In this document: positions 49,060 through 57,707 of the stretch, in pieces
Layout of the letters: every line of letters starts with the position of its first letter
Numbering within the stretch: the stretch's first letter is position 1
NCBI RefSeq assembly: GCF_001877785.1
Contig: NZ_MINN01000106.1
Coordinates: 62,001-126,000 of the forward strand
Reading direction: 5' to 3'
Length of the DNA: 64,000 bases
From: Rossellomorea aquimaris
GTDB lineage: Bacteria > Bacillota > Bacilli > Bacillales > Bacillaceae_B
Position numbers and translations under genes: made by a program
Notes under the pieces: generated by a model
Databases searched by the model: none
What the model saw: only the letters and a program-made list of their open reading frames with translations
What the model was told of the DNA's origin: nothing

Positions 49060-50175
49060 ATGGAAAAAATCATTGTCATCGGCGCAGGCATCCTCGGCGC
49101 TTCCACAGCCTATCATCTTGGTAAAAGAGGGGCACGGGTCACGCTCGTGGACAGGAATGAAAAGGGACAGGCTACGGATGCAGCCGCGGGAATAGTCTGC
49201 CCGTGGCTGTCGCAGAGGCGGAATAAAATATGGTACCGGCTTGCAAGTTCCGGGGCGGGATACTATCCAGGGCTGATTCGGGAGCTTGAGGAAATGGGCG
49301 AAACGGAAACAGGTTACAAACGGGTGGGGGCGCTCAGTCTTCACACAGACGAGGGTAAGATTGACAAGATGATCGAACGTGCGTTGAAACGCAGGGAGGA
49401 CGCGCCTGAAATTGGCGATATTATCAAGCTGAACCCTTCCGAAACACAAAAACGCTTCCCATTGTTGTCGGGGAAATTCTCCTCCGTTTTTGTCAGCGGT
49501 GCTGCTAGAGTGGACGGGAGGGCGATTTGTCATGCGCTGATCCGTGCTGCAGAAAAAAGCAGTGTGACCGTCCATAATGGAAATGCGTCTCTTTTAACAG
49601 AACAAAACCGGGCTGTCGGTGTGAAGATCGGTGAAGAAACAATAAAAGCCGATAAAATCATCGTGACTGCAGGTGTATGGGCAAAGCAGCTGTTCGCAGA
49701 AGCGGGAATTGATTTCCTCGTTTCCGCGCAAAAAGCACAGATCCTCCATTTGAAAGCCAGAGACGAAGAAAGCGGCTCTTGGCCGGTCGTCATGCCGCCG
49801 GGCAGCCAATATCTCCTCGGGTTCCCTGAAGGCAAAGTGGTGGCGGGTGCGACCCACGAAGATGAAGCGGGTTTTGACTTCAGCGTGACAGCGGGAGGGG
49901 TGCATGAAGTCCTTCATAAAGCGATTGAAACCGCCCCTCGTACAGCCGATTGTGCGGTTGTGGAAACAAGGGTCGGATTCCGTCCGTTCACTCCGGGCTT
50001 CCTGCCGGTATTCGGCGCCGTACCAGGTCTCGAAGGAGTATTTACAGCGAACGGACTGGGTGCATCCGGGCTGACTTCCGGACCATTCCTGGGCTCGGAG
50101 CTCGCCAAACTTGTCATGGGGGAGGAAACGGAACTCGATCCAGCCGATTATCCGGTGGAGGGTGCCATCGGATAG
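49060..50175 (+). CDS. FAD-dependent oxidoreductase (D-amino acid oxidase/dehydrogenase family)
   Basis: 371 residues. N-terminal Rossmann fold IIVIGAGILGASTAYHLGKRGARVTLVDR with GxGxxG and the acidic end of strand 2; AAGIVCPWLSQRR follows; C-terminal GFRPFTPGFLPVFGAVPGLEGVFTANGLGASGLTSGP is the family's FAD/substrate closing region. Probably oxidises an amino acid or amine; substrate unknown. Divergent from the amino acid transporter gene, which may be functionally linked. Ends ahead of yfmM. Confidence 0.87.
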   Translation: MEKIIVIGAGILGASTAYHLGKRGARVTLVDRNEKGQATDAAAGIVCPWLSQRRNKIWYRLASSGAGYYPGLIRELEEMGETETGYKRVGALSLHTDEGKIDKMIERALKRREDAPEIGDIIKLNPSETQKRFPLLSGKFSSVFVSGAARVDGRAICHALIRAAEKSSVTVHNGNASLLTEQNRAVGVKIGEETIKADKIIVTAGVWAKQLFAEAGIDFLVSAQKAQILHLKARDEESGSWPVVMPPGSQYLLGFPEGKVVAGATHEDEAGFDFSVTAGGVHEVLHKAIETAPRTADCAVVETRVGFRPFTPGFLPVFGAVPGLEGVFTANGLGASGLTSGPFLGSELAKLVMGEETELDPADYPVEGAIG

Positions 50176-50294
50176 CGGCATAAATCCCTCCTGAGTCACG
50201 ATTTTCCTCTATCTTCTAAACGGCCGGACCTTTATAATAGAGGAAGTGTCTATTTTAAAAAATATTAGTTTATATAGAAAAGGTGTAGTCATAT

Positions 50295-51851
50295 ATGAGT
50301 TTATTATCTGTAAAGAATTTAACCCACGGTTTCGGTGACCGTGCGATTTTCAATGATGTATCGTTCCGCCTGTTAAAAGGGGAGCACATTGGATTGATCG
50401 GTGCGAACGGCGAAGGTAAATCGACCTTCATGAATATCATCACGGGCAAGCTTGAGCCGGACGAAGGAAAAGTCGAATGGGCAAAGCGTATCCGCATTGG
50501 CTATCTCGATCAGCATGCCCAGCTCAAACAGGGGATGACGATCCGCGATGTATTGAAAACGGCATTTCAGTATCTGTTTGATATGGAAGCTGAAATGAAT
50601 GAATTATTCGGGAAGATGGGGGATGCCTCCCCGGAAGAGTTGGAAGAACTGCTTGAAGAGACCGGCACGCTTCAGGACGCATTGACGAATAATGATTTCT
50701 ACATCATCGACGCGAAGGTGGAAGAAATCGGACGCGGGCTCGGTCTTGATGATATCGGTTTAGACAAGGATGTCCATGATCTGAGCGGCGGGCAGAGAAC
50801 AAAGGTCCTGTTGGCCAAGCTTTTACTCGAAAAGCCTGATATCCTGCTTCTGGATGAGCCGACAAACTATCTTGATGAGCAGCATATCGAATGGCTGAAG
50901 AGATATCTCCAGGAATATGAAAATGCTTTTATCCTGATCTCGCATGATATCCCGTTTCTGAACAGCGTCATCAATCTGATCTACCATATGGAAAATCAGG
51001 AGTTGAACCGCTATGCCGGCGATTATCATGAATTCAAGAAAGTTCATGAAATGAAGAAACAGCAGCTGGAAGCCGCTTATAAAAAGCAGCAGCAGGAAAT
51101 GAAGGATCTGAAGGATTTCGTGGCACGCAATAAAGCCCGTGTATCAACCCGGAATATGGCAATGTCCCGTCAGAAAAAGCTTGATAAGATGGACGTCATT
51201 GAACTTGCGGCCGAAAAGCCGAAGCCTGAGTTCAATTTCAAGATGGCGAGAACGGCCGGCCGCGTCATTTTCGAAACGAAAGATTTGGTCATCGGGTACG
51301 ATACGCCGCTTTCCAAGCCGCTCAATTTGAAAATGGAGCGCGGACAGAAGATTGCACTGTCCGGTGCAAACGGAATCGGTAAGACGACGCTGTTAAGAAG
51401 CATTTTGGGGGAAATCCGTCCGATCTCTGGTTCAGTCGAACTTGGGGACTACCTGCATATCGGCTACTTCGAGCAGGAAATCAAGACCCAGAACTACAAC
51501 ACCTGCATTGAAGAAGTGTGGAATGAGTTCCCGTCCTTCAATCAGGCTGAAGTCCGTGCGGCCCTTGCAAAATGCGGCCTGACCACCAAGCATATCGAAA
51601 GCAAGGTCGAAGTGCTGAGCGGAGGGGAAAAAGCGAAGGTGCGCCTCTGCAAACTGATGAATAAAGAAAGCAACGTCCTTGTTTTTGACGAACCTACAAA
51701 CCACCTTGATGTCGAAGCGAAAGAAGAGCTGAAGCGCGCGTTGAAGGAATACAAAGGCAGCGTCCTATTGATCAGCCACGAACCCGAATTTTATAACGAT
51801 GTCGCGACTGAAGTATGGAATTGCGAATCCTGGACGACGAAATTGTTTTAA
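50295..51851 (+). CDS. yfmM: ABC-F family ATPase YfmM
   Basis: 518 residues, same length as B. subtilis YfmM, which it resembles throughout. Two ATPase domains: Walker A GANGEGKST and GANGIGKTT, signatures LSGGQRTK and LSGGEKAK, Walker B ILLLDEPTNYLD and VLVFDEPTNHLD. The linker between them (residues about 235-290) is a charged helix that reaches the ribosomal P-site region in this family. No membrane domain: acts on ribosomes as a translation factor. Ends CESWTTKLF. Confidence 0.93.
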   Translation: MSLLSVKNLTHGFGDRAIFNDVSFRLLKGEHIGLIGANGEGKSTFMNIITGKLEPDEGKVEWAKRIRIGYLDQHAQLKQGMTIRDVLKTAFQYLFDMEAEMNELFGKMGDASPEELEELLEETGTLQDALTNNDFYIIDAKVEEIGRGLGLDDIGLDKDVHDLSGGQRTKVLLAKLLLEKPDILLLDEPTNYLDEQHIEWLKRYLQEYENAFILISHDIPFLNSVINLIYHMENQELNRYAGDYHEFKKVHEMKKQQLEAAYKKQQQEMKDLKDFVARNKARVSTRNMAMSRQKKLDKMDVIELAAEKPKPEFNFKMARTAGRVIFETKDLVIGYDTPLSKPLNLKMERGQKIALSGANGIGKTTLLRSILGEIRPISGSVELGDYLHIGYFEQEIKTQNYNTCIEEVWNEFPSFNQAEVRAALAKCGLTTKHIESKVEVLSGGEKAKVRLCKLMNKESNVLVFDEPTNHLDVEAKEELKRALKEYKGSVLLISHEPEFYNDVATEVWNCESWTTKLF

Positions 51852-51861
51852 TAAGAGATGA

Positions 51862-51894
51862 AGAATGCTCCCTTTTGGCAGGGGGCATTTTTTT
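51862..51894 (+). terminator. Terminator after yfmM
   Basis: ATGC-TCCC / GGGG-GCAT stem and seven T. Confidence 0.8.
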
Positions 51895-51940
51895 GTGCTT
51901 CGAGAGTGTGTCTGGTTTTGACGTGGGAATAGGGACTTTG

Positions 51941-52060
51941 CCCATATATTTCAGATTCCGCCCTTATATCAGGAATCCCGCCCATAAAATTAATATTTCG
52001 CCCTTATATCAAAAATATCGCCCATAAGATTAAAATACCGCCCATAAATTGGAGGAAGGC
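51941..52060. repeat. Tandem array, 6 units of exactly 20 bp (core CGCCCATAA)
   Basis: Units start at 51941, 51961, 51981, 52001, 52021 and 52041 with CCCATAAAAT-like cores alternating CCCTTATATC and CCCATAAAAT; the variable half ends in YCG. It occupies the gap before paaK, upstream of its promoter. Confidence 0.92.
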
Positions 52061-52098
52061 CTCCTAAGATAGGTGTGTTTTAATTTTCTGAAAATATA

Positions 52099-52127
52099 TT
52101 GACATTTTCCAGTAAAGACGTTATCTT
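52099..52127 (+). promoter_or_regulatory. Promoter of the phenylacetate operon
   Basis: TTGACA, 17-base spacer, TATCTT, about 90 bases before paaK. The -10 lies within AAAGA-CGTTA-TCTTT. Confidence 0.65.
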
Positions 52128-52167
52128 TTGAGTAGTTGAATATAACACTTATTTTTATAAACGAATT

Positions 52168-52179
52168 AATAACGTTATA
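52168..52179. promoter_or_regulatory. Palindrome AATAACGTTATA in the paaK leader
   Basis: ATAACGTTAT is a perfect 10-bp palindrome; ACGTTAT recurs over the -10 at 52118-52124. Together with TATAAC at 52141 it forms an operator-like cluster, possibly for the PaaX-type regulator. Confidence 0.4.
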
Positions 52180-52213
52180 TGATTATAGTTTTACATAAGG
52201 GGAGGCTTGGATA

Positions 52214-53539
52214 TTGATTCTGCATGAGATTGAAACGGCCGGTCGAGATCAGATGGAAAGCCTGCAGCTGGAGCGTCTCCGCAAGACTGCCAGCCTGGTT
52301 TATCATTCCGTACCTTTTTACAGGGACCACTTCGAAGCAAAGGACATCCACCCGGAAGATATCCGGTCTTTAGAGGACTTAAAAATGTTACCGCTTACAA
52401 CGAAGAAGGATCTGCGTGATCACTATCCTTTCGGGATGTTCGCGGTGGGACAGAAAGAGTTGGTGAGAGTTCACGCTTCTTCGGGGACGAGCGGGAAGCC
52501 GACAGTGGTCGGTTATACGCAGAAGGATATCGACATGTGGGGTGATATCGTCGCACGGGCGATCGCGATGGCCGGGGGCAGACCCGGCAGCGTACTCCAT
52601 AATGCTTATGGATATGGATTGTTTACAGGAGGCCTCGGCCTTCATTACGGTAGTGAGAAACTCGGGATGATCACCGTGCCGGTTTCGGGAGGGAATATGG
52701 ATAGGCAGATCACCTTGATCGAGGATTTCAAGCCTACCGTCATATGCGGCACCCCTTCTTATGTATTGAACCTGGCGGAGACGATTGAATCGCAGGGGAA
52801 AAATCCGGCAGGGCTTTCACTCCAAGTCGGGATCTTCGGAGCTGAGCCCTGGTCCGAAAAGATGAGGGAGACACTCGAAGAGATCCTTCACATAAAAGCC
52901 TGTGATATTTACGGACTGAGCGAGGTCATCGGCCCCGGGGTCGCCATGGAGTGTCCCGAAGCGCAGGACGGCCTTCATATTGCAGAGGATCATTTCCTGG
53001 TCGAAGTCATCAACCCGGATACACTTGAACCTGTTGCTGACGGAGAAGCAGGGGAACTTGTATTCACAAGCCTGACGAAGGAAGCATTCCCCATCATCCG
53101 CTACCGGACAGGGGACATCGCGTCCATCCAGCGCGGGACATGCGCATGCGGAAGGACGACTGTCAAGATGTCCAGGGTGAAGGGACGCGTCGATGACATG
53201 CTCATCATCAGGGGCGTGAATGTCTTTCCTTCTGAAATGGAGCATCACCTTTTTGGGTTGAAGGAACTTGCTCCCCATTATCAGCTTCACCTGAAGAAAA
53301 AGGGAGCTCTAGATACAGTAGAGCTTCATGTGGAAGTCAGCCCGGAATATTATGAGATGGTTTCAGGAAATTTCGGACATGAAAAAGTCGGTGAACTGAT
53401 TACAAAAGTAAAACGGGCGATGAAAAACGGATGCCTTGTCTCCATGGATATAAGAGTGAGGGCGCCAAAGGAAATACCGAGGTCGGAAGGGAAGGCAATC
53501 CGGATTGTGGATCTCCGGGAAGAAGCGGTTCTTCCGTAA
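52214..53539 (+). CDS. paaK: Phenylacetate-CoA ligase
   Basis: 441 residues. Adds CoA to phenylacetate with ATP, the entry step. Marks: HASSGTSGKPTVVGYT (AMP-binding P-loop), YGYGLFTGGLGLHYG, DIYGLSEVIGPGVAMEC, RYRTGDIASI and the Cys-containing CACGRTTVKMSRVKGRVDDMLIIRGVNVFPSEME, ending EIPRSEGKAIRIVD with the catalytic Lys. TTG start after GGGGAGG. First gene of the cluster. Confidence 0.95.
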   Translation: MILHEIETAGRDQMESLQLERLRKTASLVYHSVPFYRDHFEAKDIHPEDIRSLEDLKMLPLTTKKDLRDHYPFGMFAVGQKELVRVHASSGTSGKPTVVGYTQKDIDMWGDIVARAIAMAGGRPGSVLHNAYGYGLFTGGLGLHYGSEKLGMITVPVSGGNMDRQITLIEDFKPTVICGTPSYVLNLAETIESQGKNPAGLSLQVGIFGAEPWSEKMRETLEEILHIKACDIYGLSEVIGPGVAMECPEAQDGLHIAEDHFLVEVINPDTLEPVADGEAGELVFTSLTKEAFPIIRYRTGDIASIQRGTCACGRTTVKMSRVKGRVDDMLIIRGVNVFPSEMEHHLFGLKELAPHYQLHLKKKGALDTVELHVEVSPEYYEMVSGNFGHEKVGELITKVKRAMKNGCLVSMDIRVRAPKEIPRSEGKAIRIVDLREEAVLP

Positions 53540-53612
53540 AAAAATTTGCTCTATAAATCTATTACATTCTTAAAGATAATCGTGAAAACAGTGTGATGAA
53601 GGAGGCAGTGCA

Positions 53613-54566
53613 ATGAGTCTGCAGATGACTGAAGAAGAACACATGGCACGCTTTATGAAAAAAATCGAAAATGATGAAAAAATCGAGGCGGATGACTGGA
53701 TGCCGGATGAATACCGCAATGCGCTGATCAAGTTGATTTCGATGCACGGGATCAGTGAGATCATGGGGGCCCTCCCCGAGAAGGAGTGGGTGCCGAAAGC
53801 ACCGTCCCTCCGCAGGAAGCTCGGCATCATGGCCAAGGTCCAGGATGAGATGGGGCACGGCCAGCTTCTCCTCCGTGTGGCTGAGGACCTGATGAAACCT
53901 TACGGAAAAACCAGGGAGCACATCATGAGGGATTTATTTTCAGGAGATTTGAAGTTTCATAACGTATTCCATATGGAAGCACCGACGTGGGGCGATGCCG
54001 GACTGATCGGATGGCTCGTCGACGGCGCCGCAATCATCTCGCAGACAAATATGCTCGGCGCATCTTACGGTCCCTATGCCCGTGCATTGAAGCGTATCTG
54101 CGCGGAAGAAGTGTTTCACGCGCAGCATGGCGAAGCGATCATCATGGCGCTTGCAGAAGGGACGGATGAACAGAAAGCCCTCGTGCAGGATGCGGTCGAC
54201 CGCTGGTGGGAGGCACTGCTGATGTTCTTCGGACCTGCCGATGCAAAAACGACCGGATCGTCCAAACAGGATATCACCATTAAATATAAGATCAGGACGA
54301 AAACAAACGAACAGCTCCGCCAGGATTTCTTCACGAAATATGTACCGAGGATGCTCTCGTTGGGCCTTACGCTTCCTGACGAAACGATGTATTACGACGA
54401 AGAGCAGGAGCTGTGGATTTATAAGCAGCCTGACTGGAGCCGTTTTAAAGAAATCATCCGCAATAATGGGCCGAAATCGAAGGAACGTCTTCGCCTGCGG
54501 GAGTTATCCTATGACAACAACGCCTGGGTGAGGGAAGCATTGAGTCCAAGCGGGAGAGTCGGTTAG
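53613..54566 (+). CDS. paaA: Phenylacetyl-CoA 1,2-epoxidase, catalytic subunit A
   Basis: 317 residues of ferritin-like fold. The di-iron ligands fall in KVQDEMGHGQLLLRVAEDL (E79, H82) and CAEEVFHAQHGEAII; PTWGDAGLIGWLVDGAA marks the subfamily. With PaaC it forms the oxygenase that epoxidises the ring of phenylacetyl-CoA. AAGGAGGCAGTGCA before ATG. Confidence 0.96.
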   Translation: MSLQMTEEEHMARFMKKIENDEKIEADDWMPDEYRNALIKLISMHGISEIMGALPEKEWVPKAPSLRRKLGIMAKVQDEMGHGQLLLRVAEDLMKPYGKTREHIMRDLFSGDLKFHNVFHMEAPTWGDAGLIGWLVDGAAIISQTNMLGASYGPYARALKRICAEEVFHAQHGEAIIMALAEGTDEQKALVQDAVDRWWEALLMFFGPADAKTTGSSKQDITIKYKIRTKTNEQLRQDFFTKYVPRMLSLGLTLPDETMYYDEEQELWIYKQPDWSRFKEIIRNNGPKSKERLRLRELSYDNNAWVREALSPSGRVG

Positions 54567-54581
54567 AAAGGAATGAGGCAG

Positions 54582-54938
54582 ATGTCTGACAAGGGGCAGA
54601 ATTTTTATCAGGAGTTTGAAGTGTTCAGCAAACGTACAGACGGGGCGCAGATGCAGCATCAATTCAGTCTGCTTGCCCCCAATCATGAACTGGCGATGGT
54701 CATGGCGCAGGAGAATTTCATGAGAAGGGAACCGGTGGCGGACATCTGGGTCGTCAAACGCTCGGACCTCAGAAAGATGACGCCTGAAGAAAGGGAAAGT
54801 GTCAAGCGCCTGGATAACAAGGATTACCGCAATGCAAAAGGATACGGCTACCTGAAGAAGAAGTGGCGGCAATATGAACAGGAGATGCTTGATGAGAAAG
54901 AGATCATGTCCTGGGGAGAGTTGGTGAAGAAAAAATGA
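54582..54938 (+). CDS. paaB: Phenylacetyl-CoA 1,2-epoxidase subunit B
   Basis: 118 residues: NFYQEFEVFSKRTDGAQMQHQFSLLAPNHELAMVMAQENFMRREPVADIWVVKRSDL, typical of PaaB, which bridges PaaA/PaaC heterodimers. Start at ATG 54582, 9 bases after AAAGGA; the ATG at 54573 overlaps that site. Overlaps paaC by ATGA. Confidence 0.95.
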   Translation: MSDKGQNFYQEFEVFSKRTDGAQMQHQFSLLAPNHELAMVMAQENFMRREPVADIWVVKRSDLRKMTPEERESVKRLDNKDYRNAKGYGYLKKKWRQYEQEMLDEKEIMSWGELVKKK

Positions 54939-55753
54939 TCGTGAAAAGTCCGGATGCCATCCCGAATAAAGAATACAAAGAAGCGCTGCTGAGCCTCCTC
55001 TATCAACTTGCGGATGATGATTTCATCCTTGCGTACCGCGGATCTGAATGGCTGGGGCTCGCCCCCCATATCGAGGAGGATGTCGCATTCTCTTCCATCA
55101 ATCAGGATACGATGGGCCACGCGACGATGTATTATCAGCTGCTTGAAGAGCTTGGTGAAGGGAGCCAGGATTCACTGGCCCATGCCCGACCTTCCGGAGA
55201 AAGAAGGAACGCGGTACTTTTAGAGGAAGTGAACGGACCTGGTGACTACTTGATGGAACCCCGCTACGACTGGGCATTTACCGTGGTCAGACACTATTTT
55301 TACAGTGTGGCTAAAAAGGTTCGGATCGATGCATTGAAAAACTCTTCATATGAGCCATTGGCAAACCTCGCCATCAAGATCAATACGGAATTATACTACC
55401 ATCTCCTTCACTGGAAAACGTGGTTCCTGCAGCTGGTGAACGCCGGCGGGGAAGCAGGGGTGAGGATGAAGGAAGCAATGGAAAAGGTGCTTGATGAATT
55501 TCAGGGAGTCCTCACGCTTGGACCACAAGGCAAAGAAATGTCCGTCATGGGATTGATCGAAGGAGAAGAAAATCTCAAAAAGCGCTGGGAGCTCGCCCTT
55601 CAGCCCGTCTTCCAATCTGCGAATCTCGCATTTCCGCCAAAAATCGGCATGAAAAAAGGAGACGGCCGTCAAGGAGTGCATACATCAGACCTGGATCAAG
55701 CATTATCCACTCTCAGTGAAGTGTATAACTCAGATCCGGCAGCAATCTGGTAA
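54935..55753 (+). CDS. paaC: Phenylacetyl-CoA 1,2-epoxidase, structural subunit C
   Basis: 272 residues. LADDDFILAYRGSEWLGLAPHIEEDVAFSSINQDTMGHATMYYQLL, then RYDWAFTVVRHYFYS, match PaaC, the ferritin-like partner of PaaA that lacks a working iron centre. Translationally coupled to paaB (4-base overlap). Confidence 0.95.
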   Translation: MIVKSPDAIPNKEYKEALLSLLYQLADDDFILAYRGSEWLGLAPHIEEDVAFSSINQDTMGHATMYYQLLEELGEGSQDSLAHARPSGERRNAVLLEEVNGPGDYLMEPRYDWAFTVVRHYFYSVAKKVRIDALKNSSYEPLANLAIKINTELYYHLLHWKTWFLQLVNAGGEAGVRMKEAMEKVLDEFQGVLTLGPQGKEMSVMGLIEGEENLKKRWELALQPVFQSANLAFPPKIGMKKGDGRQGVHTSDLDQALSTLSEVYNSDPAAIW

Positions 55754-55766
55754 AGGATGATGGGAA

Positions 55767-56246
55767 ATGACAGAAACGATTTGGAATGTCCTTCACACGG
55801 TGAAGGATCCGGAAATCGATTCAATAAGTATCGTAGATTTGGGAATGGTGAATAGAATCATAGAGGGCGATGGGCCGGTCACCATCGAACTGCTCCCTAC
55901 ATTCATGGGCTGCCCGGCACTCGACATCATTAAATCCAATGTGGAGGAAGCCTTCAGGGACCAGTTGGGGAATAGGGGAGTCGAAGTGAAGTTCGTCTAT
56001 TCCCCGCCCTGGACCTCGAGCCGGCTGACCGAAAAAGGACGCGAAAGCCTGAAGGAATTCGGTATTGCACCGCCGCCGAAGGACTTCACGGGAGAAGAAG
56101 ACTGGCAGATCCACTGCCCGTACTGTGATTCTCCCTACACCTCCATGGAAAATCTCTTCGGGCCAACTGCCTGCAGAAGCATCCTTTACTGCAAACAATG
56201 CAAAAACCCGTTCGAAGCAATGAAGCCTATTTCGACCATGATGTGA
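55767..56246 (+). CDS. paaD: Phenylacetate pathway Fe-S assembly factor PaaD
   Basis: 159 residues. N-terminal DUF59 (MIP18-like) domain: VKDPEIDSISIVDLGMVNRI, with TFMGCPALDIIKSNVEEAF carrying the conserved Cys. C-terminal zinc ribbon HCPYCDSPYT ... LYCKQCKNPFE is the PaaD mark. It matures the Fe-S cluster of the PaaE reductase, although paaE is not in the window. Starts 13 bases after paaC. Confidence 0.94.
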   Translation: MTETIWNVLHTVKDPEIDSISIVDLGMVNRIIEGDGPVTIELLPTFMGCPALDIIKSNVEEAFRDQLGNRGVEVKFVYSPPWTSSRLTEKGRESLKEFGIAPPPKDFTGEEDWQIHCPYCDSPYTSMENLFGPTACRSILYCKQCKNPFEAMKPISTMM

Positions 56247-56251
56247 TCAGA

Positions 56252-56370
56252 AAAGCGGAGGCGGCTTGCTCAGCCCCGACAAGCATAAGAGGAATGGGCC
56301 TGGAAGGCGTAGTTTGCCTTCTTGGAACATTTAACTTATGACCTCGAGGGGCTAGCCGCTGGAGCTGAAC
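56252..56370 (+). repeat. R2 repeat directly after paaD
   Basis: AAAAGCGGAGGCGGCTTGC ... GGGCTAGCCGCTGGAGCTG, starting 5 bases past the paaD stop; a 22-base stub of a second copy follows at 56374. Confidence 0.92.
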
Positions 56371-56447
56371 ACGAAGAAAAGCGGAGGCGGCTTGTTAAGT
56401 TTCACCAGGTAAAAAGGATGGTTAACCATAATATTTAACCGGATCCA

Positions 56448-56576
56448 GCAGTTGATTGGAGTGGGAGACGAAGACTCCTGCGGGAAAAGTGGCCAATGTG
56501 AGACCCCGCAGGCGAAGCCGAGGAGGCTCACCGGCCGCCCGCGGAAAGCGAAGTCTCCCACGGAAATCAACTGCGG
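56448..56576 (+). repeat. R1 repeat between paaD and the EthD gene
   Basis: GCAGTTGATTGGAGTGGGAG ... CTCCCACGGAAATCAACTGC; both ends carry the same compensating change (GGGAG/CTCCC instead of CAAG/CTTG), which keeps the stem paired. Confidence 0.93.
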
Positions 56577-56617
56577 TATTAAAAGCCAAAAAATCAAAAT
56601 CAAAGGAGAGGTTTTAA

Positions 56618-56926
56618 GTGGTAAAACTAATCGCATTATATAAACACCCTGAAAACAAGGAACAATTCGACGAGCACTACTTCAATACCCATGCCCCAAT
56701 TACATCAAAAATCCCTGGCCTTAAAGAAATGAAGGTTACGAGAATCACAGGATCACCGATGGGCGGGGAAGGAAAATACTACCTCATGTGCGAGATGTAT
56801 TATGAAAGCCATGAAGCACTGAAAGCAGGACTCAAATCAGACGAAGGAAAAGCGTCAGGAAAAGACTTGATGGGCTTCGCTGCCGAATTGGTCACGCTCA
56901 TGATCGGTGAAGAAGTGGATGAATAA
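56618..56926 (+). CDS. EthD-domain protein
   Basis: 102 residues: VKLIALYKHPENKEQFDEHYFNTHAPITSKIPGLKEMKVTRITG, the ferredoxin-like dimeric alpha-beta barrel of EthD proteins. In phenylacetate clusters such a protein is often present, with no proven role; it could act on a ring-derived intermediate. GTG start after AAAGGAGAGG. Ends inside the start of the next gene. Confidence 0.88.
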   Translation: MVKLIALYKHPENKEQFDEHYFNTHAPITSKIPGLKEMKVTRITGSPMGGEGKYYLMCEMYYESHEALKAGLKSDEGKASGKDLMGFAAELVTLMIGEEVDE

Positions 56927-57695
56927 GCACGAATACATTGCAGTCAGCGAAAGGGACGGGCTAGGATTCATCGAGCTTAACCGCCCCAAGGTGCTGAACG
57001 CCATCAATCGCCCCATGGTTTCGGAAATCGTAGAAGCTTTTGAGGAGTTTGACCGCAATGACAATGTTAAAGTGATCATCCTTTCCGGGAAGGGAAGGGC
57101 CTTCGCCGCAGGAGCCGACATTGATGAAATGTCGGAAGACGGCGCTATCGACCTTGAACTTCTTAACCAGTTTACGGAATGGGACCGCCTCGCGTGGATC
57201 AAAAAGCCGATCATCGGCGCTGTCCAGGGCTTCGCGCTTGGAGGCGGATTTGAACTCGCGCTTTGCTGTGACATGTTGTTTGCAGCTGAAGACGCAAGCT
57301 TCGGTTTCCCTGAAGTGAATCTCGGTGTGATGCCGGGCGCAGGAGGGACCCAGCGTCTGACAAAGCTCATCGGTAAATCAAGGGCAATGGAATGGCTCCT
57401 CTCAGGCGACCGGTTCACGGCTGCGCAGGCACTCCAATGGGGTGTCATCAACCGTGCAATCGCGCCGGAACTATTAATGGAAGAAACAGAGAAGTTTGCA
57501 AAGAAACTGGCCTCCAAGCCGCCGCTTTCCATACGGTTGATAAAAGAATCCGTACATAAAGCGGTTGATTATTCCCTTTACGAAGGAATGCAGTATGAAC
57601 GGAAGAATTTCTATCTTCTATTTGCCTCCGAGGATCAGAAAGAAGGCATGAAAGCGTTCGTGGAAAAACGCAAACCCCATTTCAAAGGAAAGTAA
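56919..57695 (+). CDS. Enoyl-CoA hydratase, PaaF-like
   Basis: 258 residues of crotonase fold: GFIELNRPKVLNAINRPM, AFAAGADIDEM (oxyanion hole), GFALGGGFELALCCDMLFAAEDASFGFPEVNLGVMPGAGGTQRL with the two catalytic Glu positions (E of FPEV and of GGGFELA region). Expected to hydrate 2,3-dehydroadipyl-CoA. ATG 56919 preferred; a GTG at 56907 is possible. Overlaps the EthD gene by 8 bases. Confidence 0.88.
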   Translation: MNKHEYIAVSERDGLGFIELNRPKVLNAINRPMVSEIVEAFEEFDRNDNVKVIILSGKGRAFAAGADIDEMSEDGAIDLELLNQFTEWDRLAWIKKPIIGAVQGFALGGGFELALCCDMLFAAEDASFGFPEVNLGVMPGAGGTQRLTKLIGKSRAMEWLLSGDRFTAAQALQWGVINRAIAPELLMEETEKFAKKLASKPPLSIRLIKESVHKAVDYSLYEGMQYERKNFYLLFASEDQKEGMKAFVEKRKPHFKGK

Positions 57696-57707
57696 GGAGG
57701 CTGCATC

